From Streptomyces sp. LBL (lineage in GTDB: Bacteria; Actinomycetota; Actinomycetes; Streptomycetales; Streptomycetaceae): DNA of 64,000 bases. The notes beneath the pieces were generated by a model. The model saw only the letters and a program-made list of their open reading frames with translations, did no database searches and was not told the DNA's origin. The DNA lies in the NCBI RefSeq assembly GCF_029893585.1, contig NZ_JARXYX010000018.1, positions 62,001 through 126,000 of the forward strand, written 5' to 3'. Positions 42,435-52,400 of this stretch are shown here, one piece after another (the first letter of the stretch is position 1; each line of letters opens with the position of its first letter). The translations under genes and the position numbers were made by a program.

Positions 42435-43290
42435 CCGGCGCGTCCGCGAACAGTTCCTCGAAGTGGGCAACCAGTCTCCGCACCACCTCTTCCGGGGCGC
42501 GCTCCTCGTCCGGGCCCTCGGGAGGACTGTCCCGGGGGGATGGCAGAGCCGAACCGGCCGCCGCAATCCAGTCGCGCAAAGGCTCCCGGTCACGCTCCAC
42601 GTCCGGGGCGATGACGTCATACATCAGGGTCGCGGCAGCGGCATTCACCGCGGGCGTCAAGGCGTTGACCTCGCGACCGGTGCGCACAATCCCCCTCTCT
42701 ATCAGTCTGACGACAGCAAGGGCACTTGGACGATGGTCGACGATGTCCAACCGAAGAGCGGAGTTGAGCATGTCCTGATTACCGCAGGCCACAACAGCGG
42801 GGTGATAGTCGGGGCCGTCACGGAATAGCTCGGCCGCCCACCAGAGTCGGGCAAATGTCTGCTTGTGGTGCGGACCGACGAACCTGTCCCGGGCCACTCG
42901 TCCGCGTGCGCCGTCCGCCTTCGGCTCGGGCAGGTGCCGCCAAACGACGTAGTCCGGAGCCACACCCAAGGCCATATACGTCCAAAGCCTTTTCTCGGCC
43001 GCTTCCCGGCGCGTCAACCGGAGGGTTTCGTGCAGCCGCGGCGCCAGCCACGCATCGGCCGCCGTGGGGCGCTCGTCTCGGAACCTGTTCATGGCTTCTT
43101 CGAGCAGGTCTCGTATCCGGTGCAGCCGCAAGCGCACATCATCGCCCGGCAGCGACTCGGCGACCTTGTTCAGCGCGATGGAAGGGACATCCTCGCGTCC
43201 CTCAAGCAGTCCTGTGGACATGAACTCTGCAGCCTGCACGTCGGAGATCAGAGCAAGCCGTTCCGGCAGGTGCTCGGGGCGGGAAGTCAC
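42403..43290 (-). CDS. DUF6339-like protein of the defence island
   Basis: 295 aa, resembling DUF6339 proteins. Mostly helical: LHETLRLTRREAAEKRLWTY, LGVAPDYVVWRHLPEPKADG, HKQTFARLWWAAELFRDGPD and an acidic C-terminus. No enzymatic motif recognised. Last gene of a three-gene leftward operon; its GTG overlaps the preceding stop (GTGA). Role unknown, probably a structural or adaptor subunit for the sigma-ATPase module. Confidence 0.75.
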   Translation of the reverse strand: MTSRPEHLPERLALISDVQAAEFMSTGLLEGREDVPSIALNKVAESLPGDDVRLRLHRIRDLLEEAMNRFRDERPTAADAWLAPRLHETLRLTRREAAEKRLWTYMALGVAPDYVVWRHLPEPKADGARGRVARDRFVGPHHKQTFARLWWAAELFRDGPDYHPAVVACGNQDMLNSALRLDIVDHRPSALAVVRLIERGIVRTGREVNALTPAVNAAAATLMYDVIAPDVERDREPLRDWIAAAGSALPSPRDSPPEGPDEERAPEEVVRRLVAHFEELFADAPVRGRPSDGGE

Positions 43291-44279
43291 GCGTGGATCT
43301 CCTGGTCGAATCGTTCGATGTCGCGGACAGCGCCGGCCAAAGCTTTGGGAACTTCGGCACGACGAGCGGCTGCGTACTGGATACGCGGTTGCAGATCCGT
43401 CCAGTTCCCTTCACCGGTGCGTCGCATGTGCACCTCGCGCAGGGCATCCTCCGCCGAGCGACCGGGGACGATGTCCGGGAGCATCTCGCGGAGCACTGCG
43501 CCCCGCCAATCGGGCGGGAAAAGCGGCGTCCCGTCGTCCTCGATCTCCAAGTCACCGATGGCGGTGTGGAAAACTGCGGTCCACACGTCGGCGCACATCT
43601 GGGCCAACAGCATCTCCCTCACAATGCTCTCCACCTTCGCCCCCTGGCTTTCCAGGAGCGCGACGAGGCCTTCGAAATCCGAGTTCAGGCGGACTGTGGG
43701 CATCCGCCCCGCAGTGTCCACGATCCAGGGTGCGTCCCGGAAATTCCGCAACCACTCGGCACCACGGGCGAAACTGACCGTGCTGACGTCGAGCTGGCGA
43801 TCTCTGAGCGGGGTGCTGGCCGTCATATCGATCACCCACTCCTGATCGGTGGAGGCGATGATCCGACCCGCTACCCCCCCGACATTGGCGACCACGTGCA
43901 CGGCGAGGGACGCGCGGTCCAAGTGGTCGTCTCGGTCGAGCTCAATCTCCCCGCTCCAATCCCTAACGCCCGCCTTATCAGGCTCCAAGCAGGCCACAGT
44001 GCGTGCGTTTGTGGTCCCTTCCGTCAGAACGGCGACAACCGAGATATCGGACCAGTGGCCTTTGGTCTCGATCTCACGAACCGGTACGGTCGCGGTCAGG
44101 GTGAGCCGTGCGGTCTGCCAGTCGGCGCGCTCCGCCCTGCCGAGCGCCACGACCTGCTCGACAACCGAGTATCCCCTCGAGTCCAACTGCTCGCGGCTGT
44201 CGTCGGTTCCGCGCAGCCGCACGGCCGTGACCCGCATGGTCACCGCGCCGGTCAGTCGAGGGTACGGGTAGGCCTTCAC
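43287..44279 (-). CDS. Uncharacterised defence-island protein
   Basis: 330 aa, no family recognised. The N-terminal half looks beta-rich (VRLRGTDDSREQLDSRGYSV; LTLTATVPVREIETKGHW; LAVHVVANVGGVAGRIIAS), the C-terminal half helical (ESIVREMLLAQMCADVWTAV; FPPDWRGAVLREMLPDIVPG). GTG start overlaps the sigma-ATPase stop and its own stop overlaps the DUF6339 gene, so all three are made in coupled amounts. Likely a partner of the sigma-ATPase. Confidence 0.7.
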   Translation of the reverse strand: MKAYPYPRLTGAVTMRVTAVRLRGTDDSREQLDSRGYSVVEQVVALGRAERADWQTARLTLTATVPVREIETKGHWSDISVVAVLTEGTTNARTVACLEPDKAGVRDWSGEIELDRDDHLDRASLAVHVVANVGGVAGRIIASTDQEWVIDMTASTPLRDRQLDVSTVSFARGAEWLRNFRDAPWIVDTAGRMPTVRLNSDFEGLVALLESQGAKVESIVREMLLAQMCADVWTAVFHTAIGDLEIEDDGTPLFPPDWRGAVLREMLPDIVPGRSAEDALREVHMRRTGEGNWTDLQPRIQYAAARRAEVPKALAGAVRDIERFDQEIHA

Positions 44280-47200
44280 GCGATGTGTCCCTTACTCTCC
44301 TGCAGTTCGACGACAAGACCGGTCAATGAGGCACGCACCGGATGTGTGGACACATCGGTGACACCTCGGAAAACAGCACGGCGGGTTCCAGGCGGGAAAT
44401 GTAGGACGCCGTCGGACAGTTCACAGTTGCTGACAGCAACAAGTTCGGCCCACTTGACCACCGGACGAGGTCCTGAGCGAACCTCCATTTTGGCTACAGG
44501 GCTCATGGACCAGACCTCGCCCCCTGGCGACACCTTGACCTCGGCGGTGATCTGCCACGCGCCGGAAGGGGCGACCACGGCCTGCAAGTCATCCAGTTTC
44601 GGAAGCGTCACCGTCCCTCTGACCCTGCCTGTGGGCTTACCCGAAATCCTGAGCCGCTTGCTCACCTTGCTCGTCCCACTCTGTTTCTTTTCCTTGGGGA
44701 TCGCCACAAGTTCATGCACGGCCCTGTTGGTCTCGGACGTCAACGCTGCGATCCGCCGATGGGCCGAGGGGGAGTAACGCATCCTCAGTTCCTCGGTCTG
44801 ACCCCACTTGTTGTGCTCCGGCGGTTCGGAGGATCGAAGGAACTCCTCGGCCTCGGCAGCGAACGGCGCGTCGTCCCCCGCCGCTCGGCCCGCGAGCAGA
44901 ACTGCTTGGAACGGATTGGTACCTACGGGAAGGCCAGGCACCCAGGTGGTCTTGACCGTCATGCGGTTGCCGCGCATCGCGGTCACCCGGTTGATTTTGC
45001 CATCGGCGTCCGTGGCCTCGGTCACGAGGAGAACTGCCCGGTGCTCGCCGGCCGTACCGGTGAGACCATTCTTCTCGGGAACCTTCAACGACACCGTGGT
45101 GAGCGCCACCTGACCCGCTTCAGTGAGGCGGTCCACCGTGGTGCCGCTCAGGAAAGCCTGAAGAGCACGCGAGCGCGCGGGTTGGTGCACTTGTGGGTCG
45201 ACTCGCTCTTCCTCAAGGTGTTCCACGCCGTTCCGCAGTGTCCGAACCGATGCCTCCAGGAGCGGCTGGCTGTCGACCCCCGCTGTCATCGCAGCCCAGA
45301 AGTTGCGGCCGAGCGCGCGAACAAGCCTCTGGTGCATGCGCTCCAGACTGTCATCGTCGTCGCCTGCGTCGCTTTCCTGGTGCTGCCCGGTCTCGGCGAG
45401 GCTGGCTACGTCATGGGCACCGACGATCAGGAAGGACGTGCCGGGATCATCGCTCTCGCGGGTGAGATGTAGATTCTCGACCGTCTTCCCGTCAGCCCAC
45501 CAGGAACGAACAACCTCTGCGTTGTCCGCCTCGGGGTCCGGCCGGCCCAACCAGGCGGGGCCGGCGAATCTCCTACCGTCCACCTCTCGCCAGGGCAAAT
45601 CGAGTCGTCCGATCAGCCGCCGACTTGTGCGTCCCTCGTGCGGTTCGGAGAGCGTGGAGTTCATGAGGACGAGCCCCAGACGGCTCGTCGCCCAGAGTGT
45701 GGCTTTCCCGAGACCGTATGAACCGCCGGCCGCCACATCCGACTTGCGACTTTCGAGTTGGCGCCGCACCACGGCGGCGAACCGGCCGTCGTCGTAGTCG
45801 TCCCCGGTCAGCCCATTGGCGTTGTAGTCGTCGACACGTAGGAGGACCAGCCGATCTCGCTCGTCCATCTCCCGCAGACCGGCGCTGATGACACGTCCGA
45901 CCTTCTGGTCCTGCGCGGCTGCCGCCTCGTAGTGCGGATGGAGGTCCTCCCAGCGGATCGCCGCCTTGAACCGGGCTAGAGCGTCACCGGTGAGTTCGTG
46001 CAAGGTGTAACGGACCTCGACCGGACGGTCGTTGCTCTTGTCACGCTCGTCCAGGCTGTTCTGGGTCGCCTCACGGGCCAGGACCTCGAGATCGGCCTCG
46101 AAGGCGAAGGCCGCTGCGTTGCCGAATTCTCGACCACCGTCTTCGTGTCCGGGGCGGTGATACCAGACGCCTGACGTCTCCACAGGCTCATCCTGCCGTT
46201 TCGAACCAACTGCTGTGCCCCTTGAGGCCACCGTTCCTTCTTTCCTCTTGGAAATTCTTTCCATCCTCAGCTTGCCGACACCCTCACCCGATACCAACTC
46301 ACCTGTTCTAATTCCCTCCTGCGCCTTGAGATCAAGGCGCAGTGCGGTCCGCTCTGCGGCCTCGTGAGTGATCTTCCGGCGGCGGCGTTCTGTGCCAGGG
46401 TCGTCGGAATCCAGCCCCATCTGGATCCTCAGATCCTTCAGTGCTCGCTTCTCTATCTGCCGAATACGCTCGCGCGTGACTCCGAACCGCTTGCCGATTT
46501 CATCCAGTGTCCAGGATTCGCCATCGACGAATCCGTAACGCAGCAAAAGGACTTTCCGGGTTCTCTCTGTGAATAAACACGCATCAAAGAGCTGGAATAG
46601 CTCCTGCCGCTCGAATTCGTACCACAGCGCCTGTTCCGGTCCCGGCGCCGCGTAGAACTCATCGACGACCATCTCTCCGAGGGTCGCGCTCTCGCCGACG
46701 GGCTGCTCGAGCGAGAGAATTGCTCGATTCCCCAGCCTCAGACACTCCATCACCTTTTCGGGACTGAGATCACAAGCCAACGCAAGGTCATCGACATTAG
46801 GGATTCTCCCTTGATCGAGAAACGCCCGCTCCCTTTTACGAACCTTCTCCACGTCGGCCCATATATGGACCGGGAGACGAATGGACGATCCCTCGTTGGC
46901 CACAGCTCGAGTGATGCGCTGCCGAATCCACCAAGTGGCATAGGTGGAGAACTTGCACCCCAAGGACACGTCGAACTTCTCTACGGCCCGGATGAGCCCA
47001 ATCATGCCGTGTTGTACAAGATCTTCGTACGCAGAACCGCCTGGCTGGTACCCCAGGCCACGCAGGATCCTGTGGACGAGACGCTGGTTATGGATGACCA
47101 TCGCGGACAGAGCCCTGTACGGCTCACTGTCCCGCGAAAGCGTCGCCAGGTAGCCCTCGGGCAACGACTCCGATGTTTTTCTGGCACCGCGGAACAAGAG

Positions 47201-47659
47201 GCTGAGTCCCACTTCCTCCTCGGCGCTCAGCAGGCGCCGGTGCGGGTTCACTCTCCTTCGGTCAGCCGCGAGCAGGTCCCGAGCGCTACGGCGAGCCCCT
47301 TCCATGTCGTCGACACGCACTGTTCCCCGAAGGGACTCCACGTCCGGGGCGTCCTCTTCCCCCTCGGAAAGTTCCAAGCCTTCAAGAACTTCCTCGAGGC
47401 CGGTGCCATGGTCGCCCCTCGTGCTCTGCGCGAGGGGCGGTACCACTTCGCCGAGCTCATCCTCCAGTTCTGCTAAGGTCACCGCTTCGTACAGGGCCTC
47501 GGTCTCCTGTGCGTCGAGGCGCGCAGCCCTCATCACTTGGCTCAGAGCCACGCGGCGTTCGAGTCCTTCGGCCGTGAACCTGTGGATGAGACCGACGAGC
47601 AGATCTCGACTGGCTTCATTCATCCGTCTGTTGGATGCACCGCCCCGCTCCGTGGTCAT
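44276..47659 (-). CDS. Sigma-70 factor fused to a GHKL-type ATPase
   Basis: 1127 aa in one open frame. Residues ~140-415 are a complete sigma-70: region 2 (YEDLVQHGMIGLIRAVEKFD; KFSTYATWWIRQRITRAV), region 3 (IRLPVHIWADVEKVRKRE) and region 4.2 (TLDEIGKRFGVTRERIRQIE), close to group 1/2 sigmas. A basic linker (~415-490) leads to a GHKL/HATPase-like domain: N-box EVLAREATQNSLDE (~531), G1-like RVDDYNANGLTG (~609) and G2-like AGGSYGLGKATLWAT (~645). The remaining ~430 residues are unrecognised. Start ATG 47659 or GTG 47662. Heads the leftward operon, divergent from the NERD-helicase operon. Proposed: nucleotide- or damage-gated sigma factor for defence genes. Confidence 0.85.
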   Translation of the reverse strand: MTTERGGASNRRMNEASRDLLVGLIHRFTAEGLERRVALSQVMRAARLDAQETEALYEAVTLAELEDELGEVVPPLAQSTRGDHGTGLEEVLEGLELSEGEEDAPDVESLRGTVRVDDMEGARRSARDLLAADRRRVNPHRRLLSAEEEVGLSLLFRGARKTSESLPEGYLATLSRDSEPYRALSAMVIHNQRLVHRILRGLGYQPGGSAYEDLVQHGMIGLIRAVEKFDVSLGCKFSTYATWWIRQRITRAVANEGSSIRLPVHIWADVEKVRKRERAFLDQGRIPNVDDLALACDLSPEKVMECLRLGNRAILSLEQPVGESATLGEMVVDEFYAAPGPEQALWYEFERQELFQLFDACLFTERTRKVLLLRYGFVDGESWTLDEIGKRFGVTRERIRQIEKRALKDLRIQMGLDSDDPGTERRRRKITHEAAERTALRLDLKAQEGIRTGELVSGEGVGKLRMERISKRKEGTVASRGTAVGSKRQDEPVETSGVWYHRPGHEDGGREFGNAAAFAFEADLEVLAREATQNSLDERDKSNDRPVEVRYTLHELTGDALARFKAAIRWEDLHPHYEAAAAQDQKVGRVISAGLREMDERDRLVLLRVDDYNANGLTGDDYDDGRFAAVVRRQLESRKSDVAAGGSYGLGKATLWATSRLGLVLMNSTLSEPHEGRTSRRLIGRLDLPWREVDGRRFAGPAWLGRPDPEADNAEVVRSWWADGKTVENLHLTRESDDPGTSFLIVGAHDVASLAETGQHQESDAGDDDDSLERMHQRLVRALGRNFWAAMTAGVDSQPLLEASVRTLRNGVEHLEEERVDPQVHQPARSRALQAFLSGTTVDRLTEAGQVALTTVSLKVPEKNGLTGTAGEHRAVLLVTEATDADGKINRVTAMRGNRMTVKTTWVPGLPVGTNPFQAVLLAGRAAGDDAPFAAEAEEFLRSSEPPEHNKWGQTEELRMRYSPSAHRRIAALTSETNRAVHELVAIPKEKKQSGTSKVSKRLRISGKPTGRVRGTVTLPKLDDLQAVVAPSGAWQITAEVKVSPGGEVWSMSPVAKMEVRSGPRPVVKWAELVAVSNCELSDGVLHFPPGTRRAVFRGVTDVSTHPVRASLTGLVVELQESKGHIA

Positions 47660-47662
47660 CAC

Positions 47663-47814
47663 GCCCCCGCGCCCCTGCTCTGTCTCGGTTCACCACGTAG
47701 TCCATCACTCATGGGACCATCGCTGCCAGCGCTCCCTTGTTGACGCCGCCGGCCCCCCCGGCATCCCTGACTCGGTATTTTAGAACTGAGTTGGCGTGAC
47801 CATGGGGAGAGTTG
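47663..47814. promoter_or_regulatory. Divergent promoter region of the defence operons
   Basis: About 150 bp between divergent starts. Contains inverted repeat ACTCGGT - 8 nt - ACTGAGT (47770-47791, one mismatch) around an AT-rich TATTTTAGA core, the only AT-rich run here and a candidate -10/operator. GGGGAGAG ends directly before ATG 47815. Confidence 0.55.
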
Positions 47815-49431
47815 ATGCGGATCATTCCGAGCGAAGTCTCGAGCAGCACGAAGAGCCAGGCCGAGCGCAGCGTCTTCGCGGCGCTCAAGGCGATTCCCGA
47901 CGACCAGAGCGTCGCGCTGCACTCGGTTCACCTTCCTCAACACCGCAGGAAGCGTGTCGGCGAGATCGACTTCGTCCTCATCATGCCCGACCTCCTGCTC
48001 TTCATCGAGGTCAAGGGCGGTCACATCCACCAACGCGACGGGGGCTGGTACTACGGTCCGCCCGGTCGCGAAGCAGGCCCCAAGGAGAGTCCTTTTGCAC
48101 AGGCGAGCGGGGGTATGCACGAGCTCGAACGGGAGATCGGCGCGCTGGTCGGTGACCTGAGGGGTCATGGCGTCCCCAGCGGATACCTCGTGATCACCAC
48201 GGACGTCGACCTACGTCGTACGACCGAGTTCGAGGCACCACAGTATGTCGGCACCACCGCCTACGATGGTGGACGCGGCCTGGCACAGGGCATCGAGCGA
48301 GCCACGCGCTTCTGGCTCGGGCGGAACAACTGGGCCCGTACCCCCGTCCCCGCCTCGCTGCGCAAGAAGATGCTCGACGCCGTCCGTCCGGAGTTCGACC
48401 TCGTACCCAACCTCCAGTCCCAGTTGACACACCTGGAGGTCGCCTTCGAACGGCTCACCAACGAACAGTTGGACAGGCTGGATGAGTTGGAATCCAACCC
48501 ACGCCTCATCTGGACCGGTGGCGCAGGCACCGGCAAGACGTTCCTCGCAGCTGAGGCCGCTCGCCGCAAGGCTGCCACCGGCAGCGTCCTGTTCACCTGC
48601 ACAAGTACCACGCTGGCCACACATATGAATCGAATCCTCACCGAAGACGCGATCACCATCCTGCCGTTCGACCGTCTGGACGAAGTTGGAGACCGTACGT
48701 TCGATCAACTGATCGTGGACGAGGCGCAGGACCTGATGAGCTTCGACAGCCTCAGCACTTTGGATGAACTGGTAGTGGGGGGACTCACCGAAGGCCGCTG
48801 GATCTTCATGTTGGATCAGAACAACCAGGTGCTGGTCCCGGACTCCTACGACCCGGAAGCCTGGGAATACCTGCGTCCTCTTGGGTCCGTATACGGACCC
48901 ATGAAGCGCAACTGTCGCAACACAGTACAGATCGTCAATCAGGTTCGCCTCTACACAGGCGCCGACCTGGGCGTTGCCTCCGCCGGCGAGGGCGACCCTG
49001 TCCGTTTCGCCGACGTGCACGACGTTCAGGAGGAGGCAACCGTTCTCGATGCCTATGTGAACGAGCTCGTGGGGGAGGGTGTCTCGCCGCGGGACATCAC
49101 GCTGTTGTCCGCTTCCGGGGACTGGGAGACGAGCTCGGCCCGTTTGTCACAGCGAGCCTCCAAGATGGAGCGATTCGCCGATGTGGTCGGGTCGGACCGC
49201 ACGAAGCACCGTCTCACCTGGTCGTCAGTCCCCGACTTCAAGGGCCACGAAAACCATGTCGTCTGTCTGATCGACCTCGAACCTGAACACCTCCAAGGCC
49301 GCCTCGACGCGCTCTACGTCGCCTGGACCAGGGCCCGCGCCCAACTCTGGGTAGCCTGCCGGCCCGGCACCAACCGAGCTCTGAAGGACTTGGGCATGGC
49401 CGCATTGACGCGTGAAAAGAGTCTCCGATGA
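47815..49431 (+). CDS. NERD-nuclease/superfamily 1 helicase fusion
   Basis: 538 aa. N-terminal NERD (nuclease-related) domain with GEIDFVLIMPDLLLFIEVKGG split over residues ~47-67, containing the D...ExK nuclease core. Then UvrD-like helicase motifs: Walker A WTGGAGTGKTFLAAEA (~240), Walker B FDQLIVDEAQDLM, motif IV-like RNCRNTVQIVNQV and motif VI ALYVAWTRARAQLW. Predicted DNA-processing effector. First gene of the rightward operon; its stop overlaps the next start by four bases. Confidence 0.85.
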   Translation: MRIIPSEVSSSTKSQAERSVFAALKAIPDDQSVALHSVHLPQHRRKRVGEIDFVLIMPDLLLFIEVKGGHIHQRDGGWYYGPPGREAGPKESPFAQASGGMHELEREIGALVGDLRGHGVPSGYLVITTDVDLRRTTEFEAPQYVGTTAYDGGRGLAQGIERATRFWLGRNNWARTPVPASLRKKMLDAVRPEFDLVPNLQSQLTHLEVAFERLTNEQLDRLDELESNPRLIWTGGAGTGKTFLAAEAARRKAATGSVLFTCTSTTLATHMNRILTEDAITILPFDRLDEVGDRTFDQLIVDEAQDLMSFDSLSTLDELVVGGLTEGRWIFMLDQNNQVLVPDSYDPEAWEYLRPLGSVYGPMKRNCRNTVQIVNQVRLYTGADLGVASAGEGDPVRFADVHDVQEEATVLDAYVNELVGEGVSPRDITLLSASGDWETSSARLSQRASKMERFADVVGSDRTKHRLTWSSVPDFKGHENHVVCLIDLEPEHLQGRLDALYVAWTRARAQLWVACRPGTNRALKDLGMAALTREKSLR

Positions 49432-52400
49432 ACGAGTCAGATGCCCGGTTCTCCGACCACCGAGACGAGTTCGTGACCTATCTCCGCCAACAGTTGGTGG
49501 GCCCTGCCATCGCAGAGGACGAGACCCTTGTCGACCCGCCTGACCGCCGCTACCTGATGGGCACTCTGTATCCGCGCGGAGCCTCCTTGCTGGAGCACTC
49601 GCAGGAGGACGGCGAGCAGGCATTTCACGAGACAGCGGCCGGAAACGGCGAGGAGGACAGCTTTGCCGACGATCCGGTGGCCGAGGCAAATGCATGGCTT
49701 CCGTCATCTCTCGGTTTCTCCTTCTTCACCAACGCTGTCGCAATCGAGGTGACTTGTGGCGCCTCACGCTATGTAACGACGCGCGAGGGAGGACGTCGCA
49801 GCTGGCGAAGGCAACCGCGACTCTCCACAACAGAGACCGTCGCTGCGGATCGGACGACCCCGATCAGTGTTCTGGGGGGTCACGGTCGCCTTCATATCCG
49901 GTGGCGCCGTTTCGGCGTCGGACATCTCGTCACGTGCGTACTGGCGAATGCACATGGCGAAGAGGAGAGTACGCACAAGGACCGCGATCTGATGCTCTTC
50001 CAGGCCGAACTAGAGGCGACAACGCTCGGCGGAGCCGTCCTGGAGTATCCGAGCACCCGCCTCAACAGCCGCGACGACGAGGAGCAGGAGCTCCGCGTCC
50101 AGTACCGGCACATCGTAAACAGGGCCGTGGGACACGGGTGTGCCGTCGAGTGGGAGGATAAATCCGACCCGGTCACCACGGTGCGGGCGCAAGTCATGCC
50201 TCAGCAGGTGGTCGAGCACATCAAACCCGACGGGCCGAAGGACCTGCCGGTGCTCAACCTCGCGTACCTCTCCCAACCCGACCTGACTGTGGACGAACTC
50301 AAGGACGAACTGCACTCCTTCGTGCTGGGCTATCTCGGGTGGTTCGATACCCAGCGGTCGGAGGCGAAGTCCTTGAGGCCATGGGCCGCCGCACCCGCCG
50401 AACGCATCCTCAACCGCATCAAGACCGCACTCGACCGTATGAAGTCGGGGGTGGAAGCCCTCACCGCACCAACTACCGCGGGGGGCAAAGCACGCGAGGG
50501 CTTCCGCCTTGCCAACCGAGCCATGGCGCTCCAGATGCTCCATAGTCGTCGTGAACTGGCGGGCAGCCGTCGCCGCAGGAACAGCGAAGTACTCGAACTG
50601 TCCGAGCCCGATGGCGACTATGCGTGGCATCCGTTCCAGCTCGCCTACTTCCTGCTTGTGGTCGAGGGCCTGATGAACCCTGAGCACGAGGACCGTAAAA
50701 CGGTCGACCTCATCTGGTTCCCCACAGGTGGAGGCAAGACGGAGGCCTACCTCCTCACCGCCTGCTTCGAGATTCTCTGGCGTCGGCTGCGGTTCGGCCC
50801 AGCCGGGGGTGGCACGGCCGTTCTGAGCCGCTACACACTGAGCCTGCTCACCACACAGCAGTTCCAGCGCACGGCGACAGCCATCTGTGCCCTGGAATAC
50901 ATCAGGAAGGGATACGACGGGCCGCTGTCCCATGATCTGGGCCAGGAAATCTCCATCGGGCTCTGGGTGGGCAAGGAGACAACGCCGAACAAGATCTCCG
51001 CCGCACAGGACGAACTCAGTGTGCTGAAGCAGATGAACTCGCCCGATGATCGCTTCCTGCTGGAACGCTGTCCCTGGTGCGGCACCGAAATTGTTCCGGA
51101 ACGACAAGGGCAGGATCGCGACTTCGGCATCCGGGCGGACGGAGTCACCACCTCGTTCTTCTGCCCGCGTGATACCTGTAAGTTCCACGAGCGTCTTCCG
51201 GTGTCCGTGGTGGACCAACAGATTTACAAGGAACCTCCCACATTCGTGCTCGGTACCGTGGACAAGTTCGCACGGCTGGCGTGGGAACCAGAGGCCGGGA
51301 GCCTGTTCGGCGGAGACGGCAGGCGCGCGCCCTCGCTGGTGATTCAGGACGAGTTGCACCTGCTGGCCGGCCCGCTGGGAACAACGGTTGGTCTGTACGA
51401 GTCGGCCATCCTCGAATTGTGCGCCTGGGGCGGCACCGTGCCGAAGGTCATCGCGTCGACAGCGACGATCCGACGCTCGCAGGACCAGATCCGCAGCCTC
51501 TACGGTCGCCCCGCACAGCTCTTCCCTCCAGCAGGGATCAGTGCCGGCCATTCCTACTTCGCCTCTCCCGACACGGACAAACCCGGCCGCCAGTACGTAG
51601 GAGTTATGGCGCAGGGCCACACCGCCTCGACCTCGACTGTTCACGTGGGCGCCGCCGCATTGCAGGCCCCGAAGGAGGTCTGTGACGACGACACCCTCCG
51701 CGACGCGTACTGGACCGCGGTCGCCTACCACAACAGCCTGCGGGAGCTCGGACGAACCGTCACGATCGCGAGAGACGACATCCCCGCTCGTCTTGGGCAT
51801 CTGACCAAGGACGACACTCGGCGGCGCAAGTTGAACGACGACTCGGTGGTCGAGCTCACCAGCAACATCCCACGCGCCGCTCAACCACGGCTCCTCGAGC
51901 GCCTGAGTAAGAGTTTCAAGGAACCTGGCAGCGTCTCCTTCCTCGCCACCACCAACATGCTCTCCGTGGGCGTCGACGTTCCACGGCTCGGCCTCATGCT
52001 CATGAACGGGCAGCCCAAGACGACGTCAGAGTACATCCAGGCCACCAGCCGGGTCGGCCGTCGCCATGTACCAGGGTTGATCGTCACGCTCTTCCGCTCG
52101 ACCAAACCACGCGACCGGTCCCACTACGAGTCGTTCGGTGTCTACCATCGCTCGCTCTACCGGCACGTCGAACCCACCAGCGTCACTCCATGGTCCTTGC
52201 CGTCTCGCAACCGAGCCCTGCACGCCGTACTCACCATCCTGGTGAGACACGGAATCGGCTTGAACTCCGAGAACAAGGCCGGCGACATCCTTGACCACAA
52301 GGTCGAAGTTGCCCGGATCCGTGACCTCGTGGTGGATCACGTGCGACGAGCCGACCCACACGAGGCCGAGGCCACGGGCAAGCAGTTGGATTCGCTGATC

